Assembly: GCA_944319915.1 (NCBI GenBank)
Contig: CALUEY010000009.1
Span: 16,322 to 80,321 of the forward strand
Origin: an uncultured Prevotella sp.
Lineage (GTDB): Bacteria > Bacteroidota > Bacteroidia > Bacteroidales > Bacteroidaceae
DNA length: 64,000 nucleotides
Reading direction: 5' to 3'
The notes under the pieces were generated by a model, which saw only the letters and a list, made by a program, of their open reading frames with translations, had not been told where the DNA came from and did not search any database. Numbering within the stretch: position 1 is the first letter of the stretch; every line of letters begins with the position of its first letter. A program made the translations under genes and the position numbers. Of the stretch, positions 50,398 through 59,927 are shown in pieces.

Positions 50398-52449
50398 ATG
50401 AATACGGAAAAGAAACATTTCAAGCGCACCACCGTGACGGCGGCACTGCCTTACGCCAACGGCGGCGTGCACATAGGCCACCTGGCCGGGGTATATGTGC
50501 CGGCCGACATATACGCGCGCTATCTCCGCCTCAAGGGCGAGGACGTGCGGTTTATCTGCGGCAGCGACGAGCACGGGGTGCCAATAACCATCCGGGCCAA
50601 GAAGGAGGGCATAACGCCGCAGGCTGTCGTAGACCGCTACCACGCCATGATAAAGAAGAGCTTCGAGGACTTCGGCATATCGTTCGACATCTACAGCCGC
50701 ACCACATCCGACATCCACACCAAGACGGCGTCAGACTTCTTCCGCAAGCTCTACGACGACGGAAAGCTCATTGAGCGCGAAACGGAGCAGTACTACGACG
50801 AGGAGGCCCACCAGTTCCTGGCCGACCGCTACATCACCGGCGAGTGCCCGCACTGCCACAACCCCAAGGCTTACGGCGACCAGTGCGAGAAGTGCGGCAG
50901 CGACCTCGACCCCACCGAGCTCATCAACCCGCAGTCGGCCATCAGCGGCTCCAAGCCGGTGCTGAAGAAGACCAAGAACTGGTACCTGCCGCTCAACGAA
51001 TACCAGCAGTGGCTCAAGCAGTGGATACTCGAGGGCCACAAGGAGTGGCGGCCAAACGTGTACGGGCAGTGCAAGAGCTGGCTCGACCTCGACCTGCAGC
51101 CCCGCGCCATGACGCGCGACCTCGACTGGGGAATCCCGGTTCCCGTGGACGGGGCCGAGGGCAAGGTGCTCTATGTGTGGTTCGACGCGCCCATTGGCTA
51201 CATATCCAACACCAAGGAGCTGATGCCCGACGACTGGCAGAAGTGGTGGCAGGACCCCGAGACGCGCCTCGTGCACTTCATAGGCAAGGACAACATCGTG
51301 TTCCACTGCATCGTGTTCCCATCGATGCTCAAGGCCCACGGAGGCTTCATCCTGCCCGACAACGTGCCGGCAAACGAGTTCCTCAACCTTGAGAACGACA
51401 AGATATCCACCTCGCGCAACTGGGCCGTGTGGCTGCACGACTACCTCGTGGAGATGCCCGGCAAGCAGGACGTGATGCGCTACGTGCTCACCGCCAACGC
51501 ACCGGAGACCAAGGACAACAACTTTACCTGGCGCGACTTCCAGGACCGCAACAACAACGAGCTGGTGGCCGTCTACGGCAACTTCGTGAACCGCGCCCTG
51601 CAGCTCACCAAGAAATACTGGGGCGGGGTGGTGCCTGCCTGCGGCGAGCTTAACGACACCGACAGCCAGGCCCTGGCCGAGTTCAAGGACGTCAAGGGGA
51701 AGATAGAGGCCCTGCTCGACGCCTTCAAGTTCCGCGACGCGCAGAAGGAGGCCATGAACCTGGCCCGCATAGGCAACCGATACATCACCGAGTGCGAGCC
51801 GTGGAAGGTGTGGAAGGCTGACCCGAAGCGCGTGGAGACCATCCTCTACGTGTCGCTCCAGATTGTGGCCAACCTCGCCATAGCCTTCGAGCCGTTCCTG
51901 CCCTTCAGCAGCGCACGCCTGCGCAAGATGACGAACATGGGCGGGGCCGACTGGGGCAGCCTTGGCCGCACCGACCTGCTGCAGGCCGGCCACAAGCTCG
52001 GCGAGCCGGAGCTGCTCTTCGAGAAGATTGACGACGAGGCGATAGACTACCAGCTCAAGAAACTGGCCGACGCAAAGAAGGCCAACGAGGCTGCCGCCCG
52101 CAAGGCCGACCCGGTGAAGGCCACCGTAAGCTTTGCCGACTTCGAGAAGATAGACATCCGCGTGGGCCACGTGAAGGCCTGCGAGAAGGTGAAGAAGTCG
52201 GGCAAGCTCCTCAAGTTCACCATCGACGACGGGAGCGGACGCGACCGCACCATCGTCTCCGGCATTGCCAAATACTACGAGCCCGGGGAGCTTGTGGGCA
52301 AGGACGTGCTCTTCATGGCCAACCTCGCCCCGCGCAAGCTCATGGGCATAGAGAGCGAGGGGATGATCCTCTCGGCCGAGGATGCCGACGGCTCGCTCGC
52401 CGTCACCACCACGCTGCGCAAGGCCGCGCCCGGCAGCAAGGTGTGCTGA
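50398..52449 (+). CDS. metG: Methionyl-tRNA synthetase with C-terminal tRNA-binding domain
   Basis: Charges tRNA-Met. The 683 residues have the HIGH motif at 25-28, a zinc knuckle [18 protein letters not shown], and the KMSKS-type loop in the variant form KISTS at 335-339. A Trbp111-like C-terminal domain occupies about 580-683 ([37 protein letters not shown]). Length matches the dimeric form. A terminator lies 22 bp downstream. Confidence 0.96.
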   Translation: MNTEKKHFKRTTVTAALPYANGGVHIGHLAGVYVPADIYARYLRLKGEDVRFICGSDEHGVPITIRAKKEGITPQAVVDRYHAMIKKSFEDFGISFDIYSRTTSDIHTKTASDFFRKLYDDGKLIERETEQYYDEEAHQFLADRYITGECPHCHNPKAYGDQCEKCGSDLDPTELINPQSAISGSKPVLKKTKNWYLPLNEYQQWLKQWILEGHKEWRPNVYGQCKSWLDLDLQPRAMTRDLDWGIPVPVDGAEGKVLYVWFDAPIGYISNTKELMPDDWQKWWQDPETRLVHFIGKDNIVFHCIVFPSMLKAHGGFILPDNVPANEFLNLENDKISTSRNWAVWLHDYLVEMPGKQDVMRYVLTANAPETKDNNFTWRDFQDRNNNELVAVYGNFVNRALQLTKKYWGGVVPACGELNDTDSQALAEFKDVKGKIEALLDAFKFRDAQKEAMNLARIGNRYITECEPWKVWKADPKRVETILYVSLQIVANLAIAFEPFLPFSSARLRKMTNMGGADWGSLGRTDLLQAGHKLGEPELLFEKIDDEAIDYQLKKLADAKKANEAAARKADPVKATVSFADFEKIDIRVGHVKACEKVKKSGKLLKFTIDDGSGRDRTIVSGIAKYYEPGELVGKDVLFMANLAPRKLMGIESEGMILSAEDADGSLAVTTTLRKAAPGSKVC

Positions 52450-52471
52450 GGGCGGCCGGCACTAACTATAT

Positions 52472-52521
52472 GCAAAAGCTCCGCCTGTGTCCTGCCAATG
52501 GCAGGGTGGCGGAGCTTTTGC
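52472..52521 (+). terminator. metG terminator
   Basis: A perfect 14-bp stem, GCAAAAGCTCCGCC with GGCGGAGCTTTTGC, encloses an inner CCTGCC/GGCAGG pair. It has the U-rich segment in its 3' arm. Confidence 0.85.
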
Positions 52522-52568
52522 GTTCTTGCGTCCTGGGCGGCGAGGCCGCAGGGCAAAACCAAAGTGTG

Positions 52569-53507
52569 ATGAAAGATAGAATCAACGAATACGATTACCT
52601 AAAGAGCGTGTTCATCACGCTGATGGTGGTGTTCCATCTGGCGTACTTCGGCGACAGCCACCCGTATGCCAAGGCGGTGGTCTACACGTTCCACATGCCG
52701 GCGTTCCTCATCCTGTCGGGCTACCTGGCCAATGTGGGCAAGCCATGGCGCGCCATGGGGCGGCAGCTGCTTTGGCTCTTCGTGCCTTACGCGGTGATGG
52801 AGGCGGCATACGCAGCAGCCACCTGCTTCATGGACGTGCGCGGCGGCATAGGCGAGCTGTCGGCGCAGTCGCTCGCAGTGGCCGTGCTGGCCAGGCCCGT
52901 TGGGCCTTACTGGTACCTGCACACCCTCATGCTGTGCCTTGCTGCCTACTGGCTTGCCGTGCGCATCACCCGCAATGGCGGCGGCGTGGCCACGCGCATG
53001 GTGCTGCTCGGCCTCATGTTGTGGGGGCTGGCCTGCGGGTGGGGCCTCATGGGCATGGCCAACGCCATGTATTTCCTTGCGGGTGCTGTGGCCCGGCAGT
53101 GCCGCGCGAGCCTCCTTTCGCTTGCCCCGCCGTCGTGGCTGGCGGTGGTGGCGCTGGCCTTGCTCTGCGCCGACGAGGCCAATCTCGACAAGTCTGCCGC
53201 TGGCGGCGCGGCCATCACGTGGCTCGTCTTCAGCTTCCTTTTGTGGCTCTATCCCTACATACCGCAAAAGGCCGGGCGGCTGTCGCTTTTCATCGGGCGC
53301 AACACTCTTGCCATACTTTTGTTCTCGCCAATCTTCACCATGGCGGTGAAGCCGCTGATTCCCTTCTTTGCCTTCGACCCAACGGCCATATCCTTTGCGG
53401 TGGTGGCCACGGCGCTGACGCTTGCCGGCAGCCTTGCCGTGGCGTGGTGCATGGACAGGCTGGGCCTCTCGCGCTGGTTCTGCGGCGACAGACTGCTGAA
53501 AGACTGA
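52569..53507 (+). CDS. Acyltransferase-3 family membrane protein
   Basis: The ATG at 52569 (MKDRINEYDYLKSVFITLMVVFHL) gives 312 residues; longer frames pass through the metG terminator. It has YDYLKSVFITLMVVFHLAYF and FHMPAFLILSGYLAN as in OpgC- and WecH-like acyltransferases, and about ten helices. It is a likely O-acyltransferase of a surface sugar at the edge of the glycan locus. Confidence 0.82.
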   Translation: MKDRINEYDYLKSVFITLMVVFHLAYFGDSHPYAKAVVYTFHMPAFLILSGYLANVGKPWRAMGRQLLWLFVPYAVMEAAYAAATCFMDVRGGIGELSAQSLAVAVLARPVGPYWYLHTLMLCLAAYWLAVRITRNGGGVATRMVLLGLMLWGLACGWGLMGMANAMYFLAGAVARQCRASLLSLAPPSWLAVVALALLCADEANLDKSAAGGAAITWLVFSFLLWLYPYIPQKAGRLSLFIGRNTLAILLFSPIFTMAVKPLIPFFAFDPTAISFAVVATALTLAGSLAVAWCMDRLGLSRWFCGDRLLKD

Positions 53508-53630
53508 CGCCGCCTCGCCCGCAAGGGCCGCTGCGCCTCATTGACGACGGAGTCGTGAAACGCGCTGCCATGGCGCAAGGCGCGTGAGGCAATGATATGT
53601 AGCGGCACCGCGCCCTGGTGCCGGTAGGGG

Positions 53631-54671
53631 CTATACGAGCGCGGCCCGCTGCTCCTCGATGGTGGCGCGCATCTTGTCCTGCCATCGGCCAGCAGCTCTC
53701 CAACCCAGACTTTCGAGCTTCCGCGTGTCGAAAACGGCATGCGTCACCACAGAGTAGCCCCGCCGCTCGGCCTCAGGAGGCAGCTCGGTGCGCACCTTGC
53801 GCCCCGCTATCTGCGCCACGGCCTCGGCCAGCTCGCGTATGGTGAAGTGCGACGTGGGGTCGGCCACGTTGTAGGCCTGGCCGCTCTCGCCTTTTAGCAG
53901 GATGTGGAGCAGTGCGCTGGCGCAGTCGGCCACGTAGCACCACGACCGCTCCTGTAGGCCGTCGCTCTTCATCACTATGTCCTCGCCGCGCAGCACGTTG
54001 CGTATGAACTGTGCGTATACGCGGTTGTCGCTCTCGGTGAAATGAGGGCCGTAAGTGTGGCATGGGCGGGCTATCACCACGTTGGCGCCGTGTTCTGCCG
54101 CATAGCTTGCGCACAAGGTCTCGGCGGCGCGCTTGGCCGATGGGTAGCAGGCGCGTGCGGTGGCGCAGTCCACGTAGCCGCTGTCGCATTCGGAAAAAGG
54201 CTTGCCGCTGCTGCCTTGCCCGTACACCTCGCCCGACGATACATAGAGGAAGCGGCGCAGGCCGTGCGCCATGCCGTAGGCGAGCAGGTTGTCGGTGCCG
54301 TTGAAGTTGGCCCGCATCACCTCCACGGGCGATGCGGCGAATGCCGCAGGCGCGGCTCCACCGGCTGCATGGACAATGTAATGGAACTCTTTGCTGAATG
54401 CAGGCTTTTGGCTTACGTCGTGCTCTATGAAGCAGAATCCGGGGTCGCCTGCGTAGCGGGCAAACCTCTGCCCGGCGCGGGCGGCGTTGCGCCCGGAGGC
54501 AAAAACGCGGTAGCTCCGCCCCGGGCGGGCCATGAGCACGTCTACGAGGCAGCCGCCTATCAGTCCGGTGGCGCCGGTAACGAGGATGTTGCAGCCCCCA
54601 AGTTTCTCCCAAGGCAGGGCGGCCGAGGCGGCTGCGGCCACGTCGGCGGCGTATGTCCTCACTTCAGCCAT
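53631..54671 (-). CDS. Extended SDR: NAD-dependent sugar epimerase/dehydratase-like
   Basis: The 346 residues have the Rossmann motif GATGLIG (33-39) and catalytic Y176-x-x-x-K180 (YPSAKRAAE), with an upstream serine pair in LYVSSGEVYG. HAAGGAAPAAFAASP and the AYNVADPTSHFTIRELA segment are typical of nucleotide-sugar epimerases, dehydratases and decarboxylases. It is the last gene of a five-gene minus-strand operon and overlaps the cytidylyltransferase gene by 13 bp, so it probably acts on the same nucleotide-activated compound. The precise reaction is unknown. Confidence 0.85.
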   Translation of the reverse strand: MAEVRTYAADVAAAASAALPWEKLGGCNILVTGATGLIGGCLVDVLMARPGRSYRVFASGRNAARAGQRFARYAGDPGFCFIEHDVSQKPAFSKEFHYIVHAAGGAAPAAFAASPVEVMRANFNGTDNLLAYGMAHGLRRFLYVSSGEVYGQGSSGKPFSECDSGYVDCATARACYPSAKRAAETLCASYAAEHGANVVIARPCHTYGPHFTESDNRVYAQFIRNVLRGEDIVMKSDGLQERSWCYVADCASALLHILLKGESGQAYNVADPTSHFTIRELAEAVAQIAGRKVRTELPPEAERRGYSVVTHAVFDTRKLESLGWRAAGRWQDKMRATIEEQRAALV

Positions 54672-55375
54672 GACTCCTTCTCCACGTGCATGAGGGCCTT
54701 GAGTATCTCCAAGTCCTCAACGGTTGTTATCTTTATGTTCTTCTCCGAGCCCGGCACAATATGCATCTCGCCCATCCCCAGCTCGGCTATCAGGGTGCAC
54801 GAGGCCACGCTGTTGGCGATGCCGCGCCGCGCAGCCTCTTCGTGAGCGGCGATGATGTTGCGGAGGCGGAAAGTCTGCGGCGTCTGGGTGCGTATGAGCC
54901 TGTCGCGCGGTATGCTGGTTGAGGCCGTGAACCCGTCGTCGCTCTCAAGTATGGCCTCGCGGCACTTTATGCCCGTGATGGCGTATCCGTACTTTTGGCA
55001 AATGGCGATGTTGGACGAGATGATGTCTTGCGAGAGCAGCGGGCGCACCCCATCGTGTATCAGCACCAGGTCGTCGCCGTCGCACCCGGCGTCGCGCAGG
55101 CCGTAGATGCCGTTGCGTATGGATGCCTGGCCGTTGTCGCCGCCGTTGAATATCCACTTCAGCTTGGTTACGGAGAACTGGTTGGCATACGAGCGCAGCA
55201 CCGTCTGCCAGCCGTCGAGGCAAACCACGGCTATGCCGTTTATGTCGGGGTGGCGCTCAAAGGCGAGCATGGTGTGGATTATCACGGGGCAGTTGTCCAC
55301 GTGGATGAACTGTTTGGGGATGTCCTGCCCCATCCTGTTGCCGGAGCCTCCGGCTATTATGAGTGCGTAATTCAT
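54659..55375 (-). CDS. IspD/TarI-like cytidylyltransferase
   Basis: The 238 residues have the nucleotidyltransferase start LIIAGGSGNRMGQDIPKQF, then HDGVRPL and IRTQTPQTFRL, as in IspD (MEP cytidylyltransferase) and TarI (ribitol-5-phosphate cytidylyltransferase). It sits between LicD and an SDR in a glycan operon rather than with isoprenoid genes. A role making a CDP-alditol or related CDP donor for LicD is therefore more likely than isoprenoid synthesis. Sequence alone cannot exclude IspD. Confidence 0.82.
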   Translation of the reverse strand: MNYALIIAGGSGNRMGQDIPKQFIHVDNCPVIIHTMLAFERHPDINGIAVVCLDGWQTVLRSYANQFSVTKLKWIFNGGDNGQASIRNGIYGLRDAGCDGDDLVLIHDGVRPLLSQDIISSNIAICQKYGYAITGIKCREAILESDDGFTASTSIPRDRLIRTQTPQTFRLRNIIAAHEEAARRGIANSVASCTLIAELGMGEMHIVPGSEKNIKITTVEDLEILKALMHVEKESWLK

Positions 55376-55380
55376 ACTCT

Positions 55381-56259
55381 CTACCTTATCTTTGTCTTTG
55401 TGCGTATTTCGTCAATGGTCTCGCGCCGGCTCAGGTTTATGTAGGCGCGGTTGTGCTTTTCGGTGCGCTGCTCCTCGGGCGGGAACTGCATGTAGTCGCC
55501 GAAGAAGTGGCGCAGGTATGTGTCGTACCGTTCCGGCAGGCGCACCTCTATGTCTTCGAACGGGAACATTGCGCCTTTGCCGAGCCACTCTTTTGGGAAC
55601 ACCTCTTTCATGCCGTAGGAGCCAGTGTACACCTGAACGTTCTTGGCGGCGGCGTAGTCGTAGCGGTGGCTCAGGGCGTCCATCTGCTTGAGTAGCGCCC
55701 GCCGCAGCCGCCTGCGCGCTACGAAGGCCACGGCCTTTATGGCAAAGCGGCCCCATTCGGCAGGCTTTGCGAGCAAGCCCATGTACTCGCCGAAGCTGTT
55801 GTGCGTGGATATGGCGTTCAGTCGGTTTATCACCTTGGTGTACTTGCGCTTCAGCCGCTTGGCTTCCTCGGTGTCGTCGTCGGTGGCATCGAGGGGGAAT
55901 ATGTCTATGTATAGCCCCAAGACGCACGGAATGTGGAAGTCTTCCACCAGCGTGGTGTGCTTGTTGGCCAGCTTCGAGAAGTAAAGCGGGTAGGCTGGGG
56001 TGTTGTAGGGCGTTATCAGCTCGTAGTTGCCGAGGTCGGCTGTTTGGGCCAAGGCGAGCAGGCGGTCGTAGTCTGGGCGCGGCATGAGCACGTCGATGTC
56101 GTCGTCCCATGGTATTATGCCGTGGTGTCGCACGGCGCCTATGGCCGTTCCGCCGCAGCAGTAGTACGTTAGCCCGTGCTGCTGGCACAGAGCTATGAAC
56201 GCCTTCAGCGCGTCAATGATAGTGGCGTTCCACTCTTTCTTTATGCCTTTGATGTCCAT
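55381..56259 (-). CDS. LicD-family phosphotransferase
   Basis: The start at 56259 (MDIKGIKKEWNATIID) gives 292 residues; an upstream frame is rejected. The family core is intact: YYCCGGTAIGAVRHHGIIPW followed by DDDIDVLMPRPDY. LicD proteins transfer phosphocholine or alditol phosphates from CDP donors to cell-surface glycans. The IspD/TarI-like gene starts 5 bp after its stop and could supply the donor. No choline uptake or LicC-like gene is visible in the window, which favours a polyol phosphate over phosphocholine. Confidence 0.88.
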   Translation of the reverse strand: MDIKGIKKEWNATIIDALKAFIALCQQHGLTYYCCGGTAIGAVRHHGIIPWDDDIDVLMPRPDYDRLLALAQTADLGNYELITPYNTPAYPLYFSKLANKHTTLVEDFHIPCVLGLYIDIFPLDATDDDTEEAKRLKRKYTKVINRLNAISTHNSFGEYMGLLAKPAEWGRFAIKAVAFVARRRLRRALLKQMDALSHRYDYAAAKNVQVYTGSYGMKEVFPKEWLGKGAMFPFEDIEVRLPERYDTYLRHFFGDYMQFPPEEQRTEKHNRAYINLSRRETIDEIRTKTKIR

Positions 56260-56266
56260 GTGTGGC

Positions 56267-57178
56267 TTATTTGTTTTTTTCGTTGTGGTAGGCAAACTTG
56301 TATTTCCCGTCGAAGTCGTAGTGCAGCACGTGCTTGCGGAACTTGTGCAGGTTGTAGCGCAGGGAGAATGCAGCAGCCGCGAGCGGCGGCGTGCGCGGCG
56401 CGGCATAGAGGCAGCGCGGCATGTTCACGTAGTACAGGTCGGCCATGGTGTCAAAAGCTGAGAAGTCTTTCGGGCCTCCCCGGTAGAGCCATTCCTCGGC
56501 GTAGTAGCGCTCTTTGAGGTCGCTGTCGGTGATTTCAGGCAGCGTGGCGAGGTAGCTGCCGCGCGCCCACCAGAAGTTGCCTGCGTAGAGGTAGTGCTTC
56601 TGTGGCGGTGGCGGCAGGCGGTAGCATCCGTATGTGTCGTAGCCTTCTGACAGGGCGTTTACGGCCACTCGCCACTTGTCGAACAGCGCCCATTCCATCA
56701 TGAGCCGCCACGAGGTGACGTTGCGCAGGAACTTCCGCCTGCTCCCGTCGCACTGGCCGTTGGCGGGGTAGTACGATACGCCCTTGGTGTGGAAGTAATA
56801 TACGAGGCAGCCTTGCTCGGTGCCGAGCTGCCGGGCTATGCGCAGCGCGGGATATTCAAAGTGGCCCGGGGGCGGCGTCACGGCGGCCATCACGGCCTTG
56901 CTGGTGCCGATGATGCGCTCCAGCTCGTCGCGGTCGCCCGGCTGCAGGGGTATGCAGCTCACGTAGAGCCGCCGCGTGGCCCCGAGCAGTCCGCTGCCGC
57001 GCAGGTGCTCCATCTGCTCGGCCACCATCTCGCGCCACGGCCCTCCGCAGTATACGTGGTACACCCCGTAGACGGGCAAGCCCCCGGCGGGCGGCTCGTG
57101 GTCCCACGGGCTGAGGTCGTGGCGGCTCGTGGCCCTGAAGAAAGTGTCGCGGAATTTGTGGAACAAAGTGTACTTCAT
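56267..57178 (-). CDS. Uncharacterised glycosyltransferase-like protein of the glycan operon
   Basis: The ATG at 57178 gives 303 residues. It is not assigned to a named enzyme. Visible features are an N-terminal YGVYHVYCGGPWREMVAEQM, a central VYYFHTKGVSYY and GYDTYGCYRL, and YAGNFWWARGSYLATLPEI. Similar HTKG and GNFWWA motifs occur in uncharacterised proteins of bacterial glycan clusters. There are no membrane helices or signal peptide. It overlaps the GT4 gene by 4 bp and ends 7 bp before licD, so it is part of the same operon. A much longer upstream frame runs antisense through the flippase gene and is not coding. Confidence 0.65.
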   Translation of the reverse strand: MKYTLFHKFRDTFFRATSRHDLSPWDHEPPAGGLPVYGVYHVYCGGPWREMVAEQMEHLRGSGLLGATRRLYVSCIPLQPGDRDELERIIGTSKAVMAAVTPPPGHFEYPALRIARQLGTEQGCLVYYFHTKGVSYYPANGQCDGSRRKFLRNVTSWRLMMEWALFDKWRVAVNALSEGYDTYGCYRLPPPPQKHYLYAGNFWWARGSYLATLPEITDSDLKERYYAEEWLYRGGPKDFSAFDTMADLYYVNMPRCLYAAPRTPPLAAAAFSLRYNLHKFRKHVLHYDFDGKYKFAYHNEKNK

Positions 57179-58275
57179 CTTTCTCTCCTGTATATTGCCT
57201 CGTATTGTCGGCGCATGGCGTCGATGCCGAAGTGCTCCGTGGCGTAGGCCCGTGCGCGGTTGGCCAGCGCCTCGCGGTCGGCCCCGGGCAGCACGCGGCG
57301 CAGCAGGTGGAGGTACTGTTCGAGGCTGTTGCCCTCCACCTTCAGCGGCCAGTCGGGTGGCATGGTGTCCTTTAGGCCGGGACAGTTGTTTATTATGTTG
57401 GGCAGGCCTGCCATCGACGCCTCTATGGATACGATGCTCAGGCCCTCGAATTCCGATGGCATTATCATGTAGTCGAACGAAGGCATGAAGGCCGACAGCC
57501 CGTAGAGCGGCGGCGTGAGGCGGGCGTTGGGCAGCCCGGCGAGCCTCCGCTGCGCCTCGCCCAGCAGCTGTCCGTCGCCCATCACGTGGAAGAAGTATCG
57601 ACCGTCGTCGGCCATTGCCTCTATTATGTCGAGCAGGCGCGCCACGCCTTTCTGCGGCTCCAGCCGCCCGGCGAAGAGTATGTTCACCTTGCCCTTGGCG
57701 ATGCTGGGGTACGGCTTGGCCTCGGGAAGCTCCACGCCGTTCGGTATTATGGGTGCTTGCTCGCCGTAGGTGTTGGCGTAGGCGTCCCTCACGGATGGCG
57801 ATATGGCCACGTTGGCGCCCACGCGCCTGAACACTCGCTCGCAGGCGGCGCCAAGGCGGCGCTGCCCAGTCCACAGCCGCGTGTTGTGGATGGTGCGCAC
57901 CAGCCTGCACTTGCGCAGCAGGCTGGGGAACAAGGTGAAGAAAGCCAGCGTGCTCATGTCGGGCACCTCGGTGTGGGTGTGCACCACGTCGGGCCGCCAG
58001 CGCAGCCATACGCAGATGAAGCGCAGCGGGAAGAGCAGCGCGGCAATGCGCTCGAAGACGAAGTGGAACCTTATGTCGGGCATCAGCGAGCGGTGGCAGC
58101 GCACGCCGCAGGCGCGCAGCTCGCCGAGGAACACCCTCGTGTAGGCCGAGCGGCCGCGCACCACCTCGAGCACGTGGTACTCCATGTCGGGCGACGCCGA
58201 CTTGGCTATGCTCGCGGCCACTCGTTCCGCCCCGCCCATGTCGAAGTGCGATATGATGTGGAAAACCCTCTTCAT
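57175..58275 (-). CDS. Glycosyltransferase family 4 (GT-B fold)
   Basis: The start at 58275 (MKRVFHIISHFDMGGAERVA) gives 366 residues. GGAERV near the N-terminus and the C-terminal EX7E motif in PSEFEGLSIVSIEASMAGLP mark a retaining GT4 enzyme, with FAGRLEPQKGVARLLD as the donor-side hinge. It is first in the five-gene minus-strand operon driven from the divergent promoter at 58362-58410. A 49-bp copy of its 5' end survives at 59923-59971. Confidence 0.9.
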   Translation of the reverse strand: MKRVFHIISHFDMGGAERVAASIAKSASPDMEYHVLEVVRGRSAYTRVFLGELRACGVRCHRSLMPDIRFHFVFERIAALLFPLRFICVWLRWRPDVVHTHTEVPDMSTLAFFTLFPSLLRKCRLVRTIHNTRLWTGQRRLGAACERVFRRVGANVAISPSVRDAYANTYGEQAPIIPNGVELPEAKPYPSIAKGKVNILFAGRLEPQKGVARLLDIIEAMADDGRYFFHVMGDGQLLGEAQRRLAGLPNARLTPPLYGLSAFMPSFDYMIMPSEFEGLSIVSIEASMAGLPNIINNCPGLKDTMPPDWPLKVEGNSLEQYLHLLRRVLPGADREALANRARAYATEHFGIDAMRRQYEAIYRRER

Positions 58276-58361
58276 AGGCAAATTGTAGTTGTCGTCCGGG
58301 TGCTTCGCCGGCTGCCTGGGGGTGCCTGCCCTTGGCTGGTTGCGGCAAAGCTTGCTTAGTG

Positions 58362-58410
58362 CAAAGGTAGGCATTTATTTTTGGAAATCTAACTTTTATT
58401 GTTACTTTTG
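58362..58410. promoter_or_regulatory. Divergent promoter between the GT4 operon and the flippase gene
   Basis: Plus strand: -33 TTTG (58380-58383) and -7 TACTTTTG (58403-58410), 19 bp apart, serve the flippase gene. Minus strand: TACCTTTG (CAAAGGTA at 58362-58369) serves the GT4 operon. A closely related module is at 61128-61175. Confidence 0.8.
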
Positions 58411-58420
58411 TAAGCTGAAT

Positions 58421-59863
58421 ATGGATACATTGAAGGAAAGGACTGCCCGGGGTCTGTTCTGGGGGGCGGTGAACAGCGGCGCCACGCAGCTGCTCAACAT
58501 TGTGGTGGGCATATTCCTGGCGAGGTTGCTCTCGCCGGGCGACTATGGCCTTGTGGGCATGCTGTCCATCTTCTCGGCCATAGCGGGCAACCTGCAGAGC
58601 AGCGGTTTCTCCACGGCGATAGTGAACATGAAGGCCCCCACGGCCAGCGACTACAACGCGGTGTTCTGGTTCAACGTGCTCACGAGCCTCGCCATCTACG
58701 CCGTGCTGTTCTTCTCGGCCCCGCTCATAGCGGCCTACTTCCGCCAGCCCTGCCTCGTGGAGCTGTCGCGCCTGGTGTTCCTCTCGTTCGTGATAGCCTC
58801 GTTCGGCATAGCCCACAACGCCTATATGTTCAAGAACATGATGAACCGCGAGCTTGCCGCCGTGGGGGTGGTGGCCTTGGTGGTGTCGGGCGCGGCGGCC
58901 ATAGCCATGGCCCTTTGCGGCCTTGCCTACTGGACGCTGGCCTGGCAGCAGATAATCTACATCGCCTTGGTGAACATTGGGCGCTACTTCTACACGCCGT
59001 GGAGGCCGAGCCTGCGCGTTGATTTCTCGCCCATCAGGCGGATGTTCCCTTTCAGCGTGAAGATACTTGTCACCACGATGGTAAGCACGGCCAGCAACAA
59101 CATACTGACGTTCATCTTCGGGCGGCTCTACAAGCCCGGGGCCGTGGGCAACTTCTCGCAGGCATACAAGTGGAATTTCATGGCCTACTCGTTCGTTTCT
59201 GGCACTGTGGCGCAGGTGGCCCAGCCCGTGCTGGCGGCCATCGCCGATGATGCCGGGCGCGAGAAGAGGGCGTTCCGCAAGATGGCCCGCTTCACGGCTT
59301 TCCTGGCCTTCCCGGCCATGCTGGGCTTGTCGCTGGTGGCCGACGAGTTCATCACCGTCACCATTTCGCGTAAGTGGGCCGACAGCGTGCCGCTGATGCA
59401 GATGCTGTGCGTGGGCGGGGCGTTCATGCCCCTGCACACCCTCTACCAAAACCTGGCCATAAGTCGCGGGCGGTCGGATATATACATGTGGTGCAGCGTG
59501 GCGCAGATAGTGCTCCAGGTGGCCGTCATCATGGCTCTCCACACGTATGGCATCGAGGCCATGGTGGGTGCCTACACCGCCCTGAACATAGCATGGCTGG
59601 GCGTGTGGCACGCGGCTGCTGGGCGGCTCATAGGCCTGCGGGCCGCCGACCTCCTTGCCGACACCGCGCCCTTCGCCTTGGCGGCTGCAGGCGTCATGTG
59701 CGTGGCATGGGCCGCCGCGCTGCCCGTTGGCAATGTGGTGGCCAGGCTGTTGCTTAAGGTTGCGGTTGCGGCTGTGCTCTACTTTGCCGTGATGCGCCTG
59801 GCCCGCGTGCAGATATTGCAGGAGAGCATCGACTTTGTTAAGGTTAGACTAAGGAGGAAATGA
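58421..59863 (+). CDS. Wzx-type oligosaccharide flippase (polysaccharide biosynthesis/MOP superfamily)
   Basis: The start at 58421 (MDTLKERTARGLFWGAVNSG) gives 480 residues with about 12-14 transmembrane helices. The opening GLFWGAVNSGATQLLNIVVGIFLARLL and LSPGDYGLVGM is typical of the polysaccharide_synt family (WzxC, TuaB and others). It would move lipid-linked glycan repeat units across the inner membrane, linking the glycosyltransferases in this locus into a Wzx-dependent pathway. No Wzy polymerase was recognised in the window. Confidence 0.9.
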   Translation: MDTLKERTARGLFWGAVNSGATQLLNIVVGIFLARLLSPGDYGLVGMLSIFSAIAGNLQSSGFSTAIVNMKAPTASDYNAVFWFNVLTSLAIYAVLFFSAPLIAAYFRQPCLVELSRLVFLSFVIASFGIAHNAYMFKNMMNRELAAVGVVALVVSGAAAIAMALCGLAYWTLAWQQIIYIALVNIGRYFYTPWRPSLRVDFSPIRRMFPFSVKILVTTMVSTASNNILTFIFGRLYKPGAVGNFSQAYKWNFMAYSFVSGTVAQVAQPVLAAIADDAGREKRAFRKMARFTAFLAFPAMLGLSLVADEFITVTISRKWADSVPLMQMLCVGGAFMPLHTLYQNLAISRGRSDIYMWCSVAQIVLQVAVIMALHTYGIEAMVGAYTALNIAWLGVWHAAAGRLIGLRAADLLADTAPFALAAAGVMCVAWAAALPVGNVVARLLLKVAVAAVLYFAVMRLARVQILQESIDFVKVRLRRK

Positions 59864-59884
59864 AGCATTGAAGTGTCAGCCTTC

Positions 59885-59927
59885 GGCGGCGGCAGCACCG
59901 GCGGCTCAGGCGCGGTGTGCGCCCGCC
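59885..59927 (+). pseudogene. Remnant of a GT2 glycosyltransferase 5' region
   Basis: This segment contains GGCAGCACCGGCGGCTC and GGCGCGGTGTGCG, close to 61386-61428, the DDGSTDGSGAVCDR codons of the GT2 gene. Just upstream AGGAGGAAATGAAGCATTGA (59853-59872) resembles the AGGAGGAAGTGAGGCATGGA ribosome-site and start region at 61259-61278. The remnant is therefore an internally deleted GT2 start. Confidence 0.7.

Noticed and set aside
56411-59611. Very long minus-strand frame upstream of the gene at 56267-57178
   Set aside because: Its N-terminal two thirds run antisense through the flippase gene and through the GT4 gene in the wrong frame. The internal ATG at 57178 gives the well-packed operon gene.
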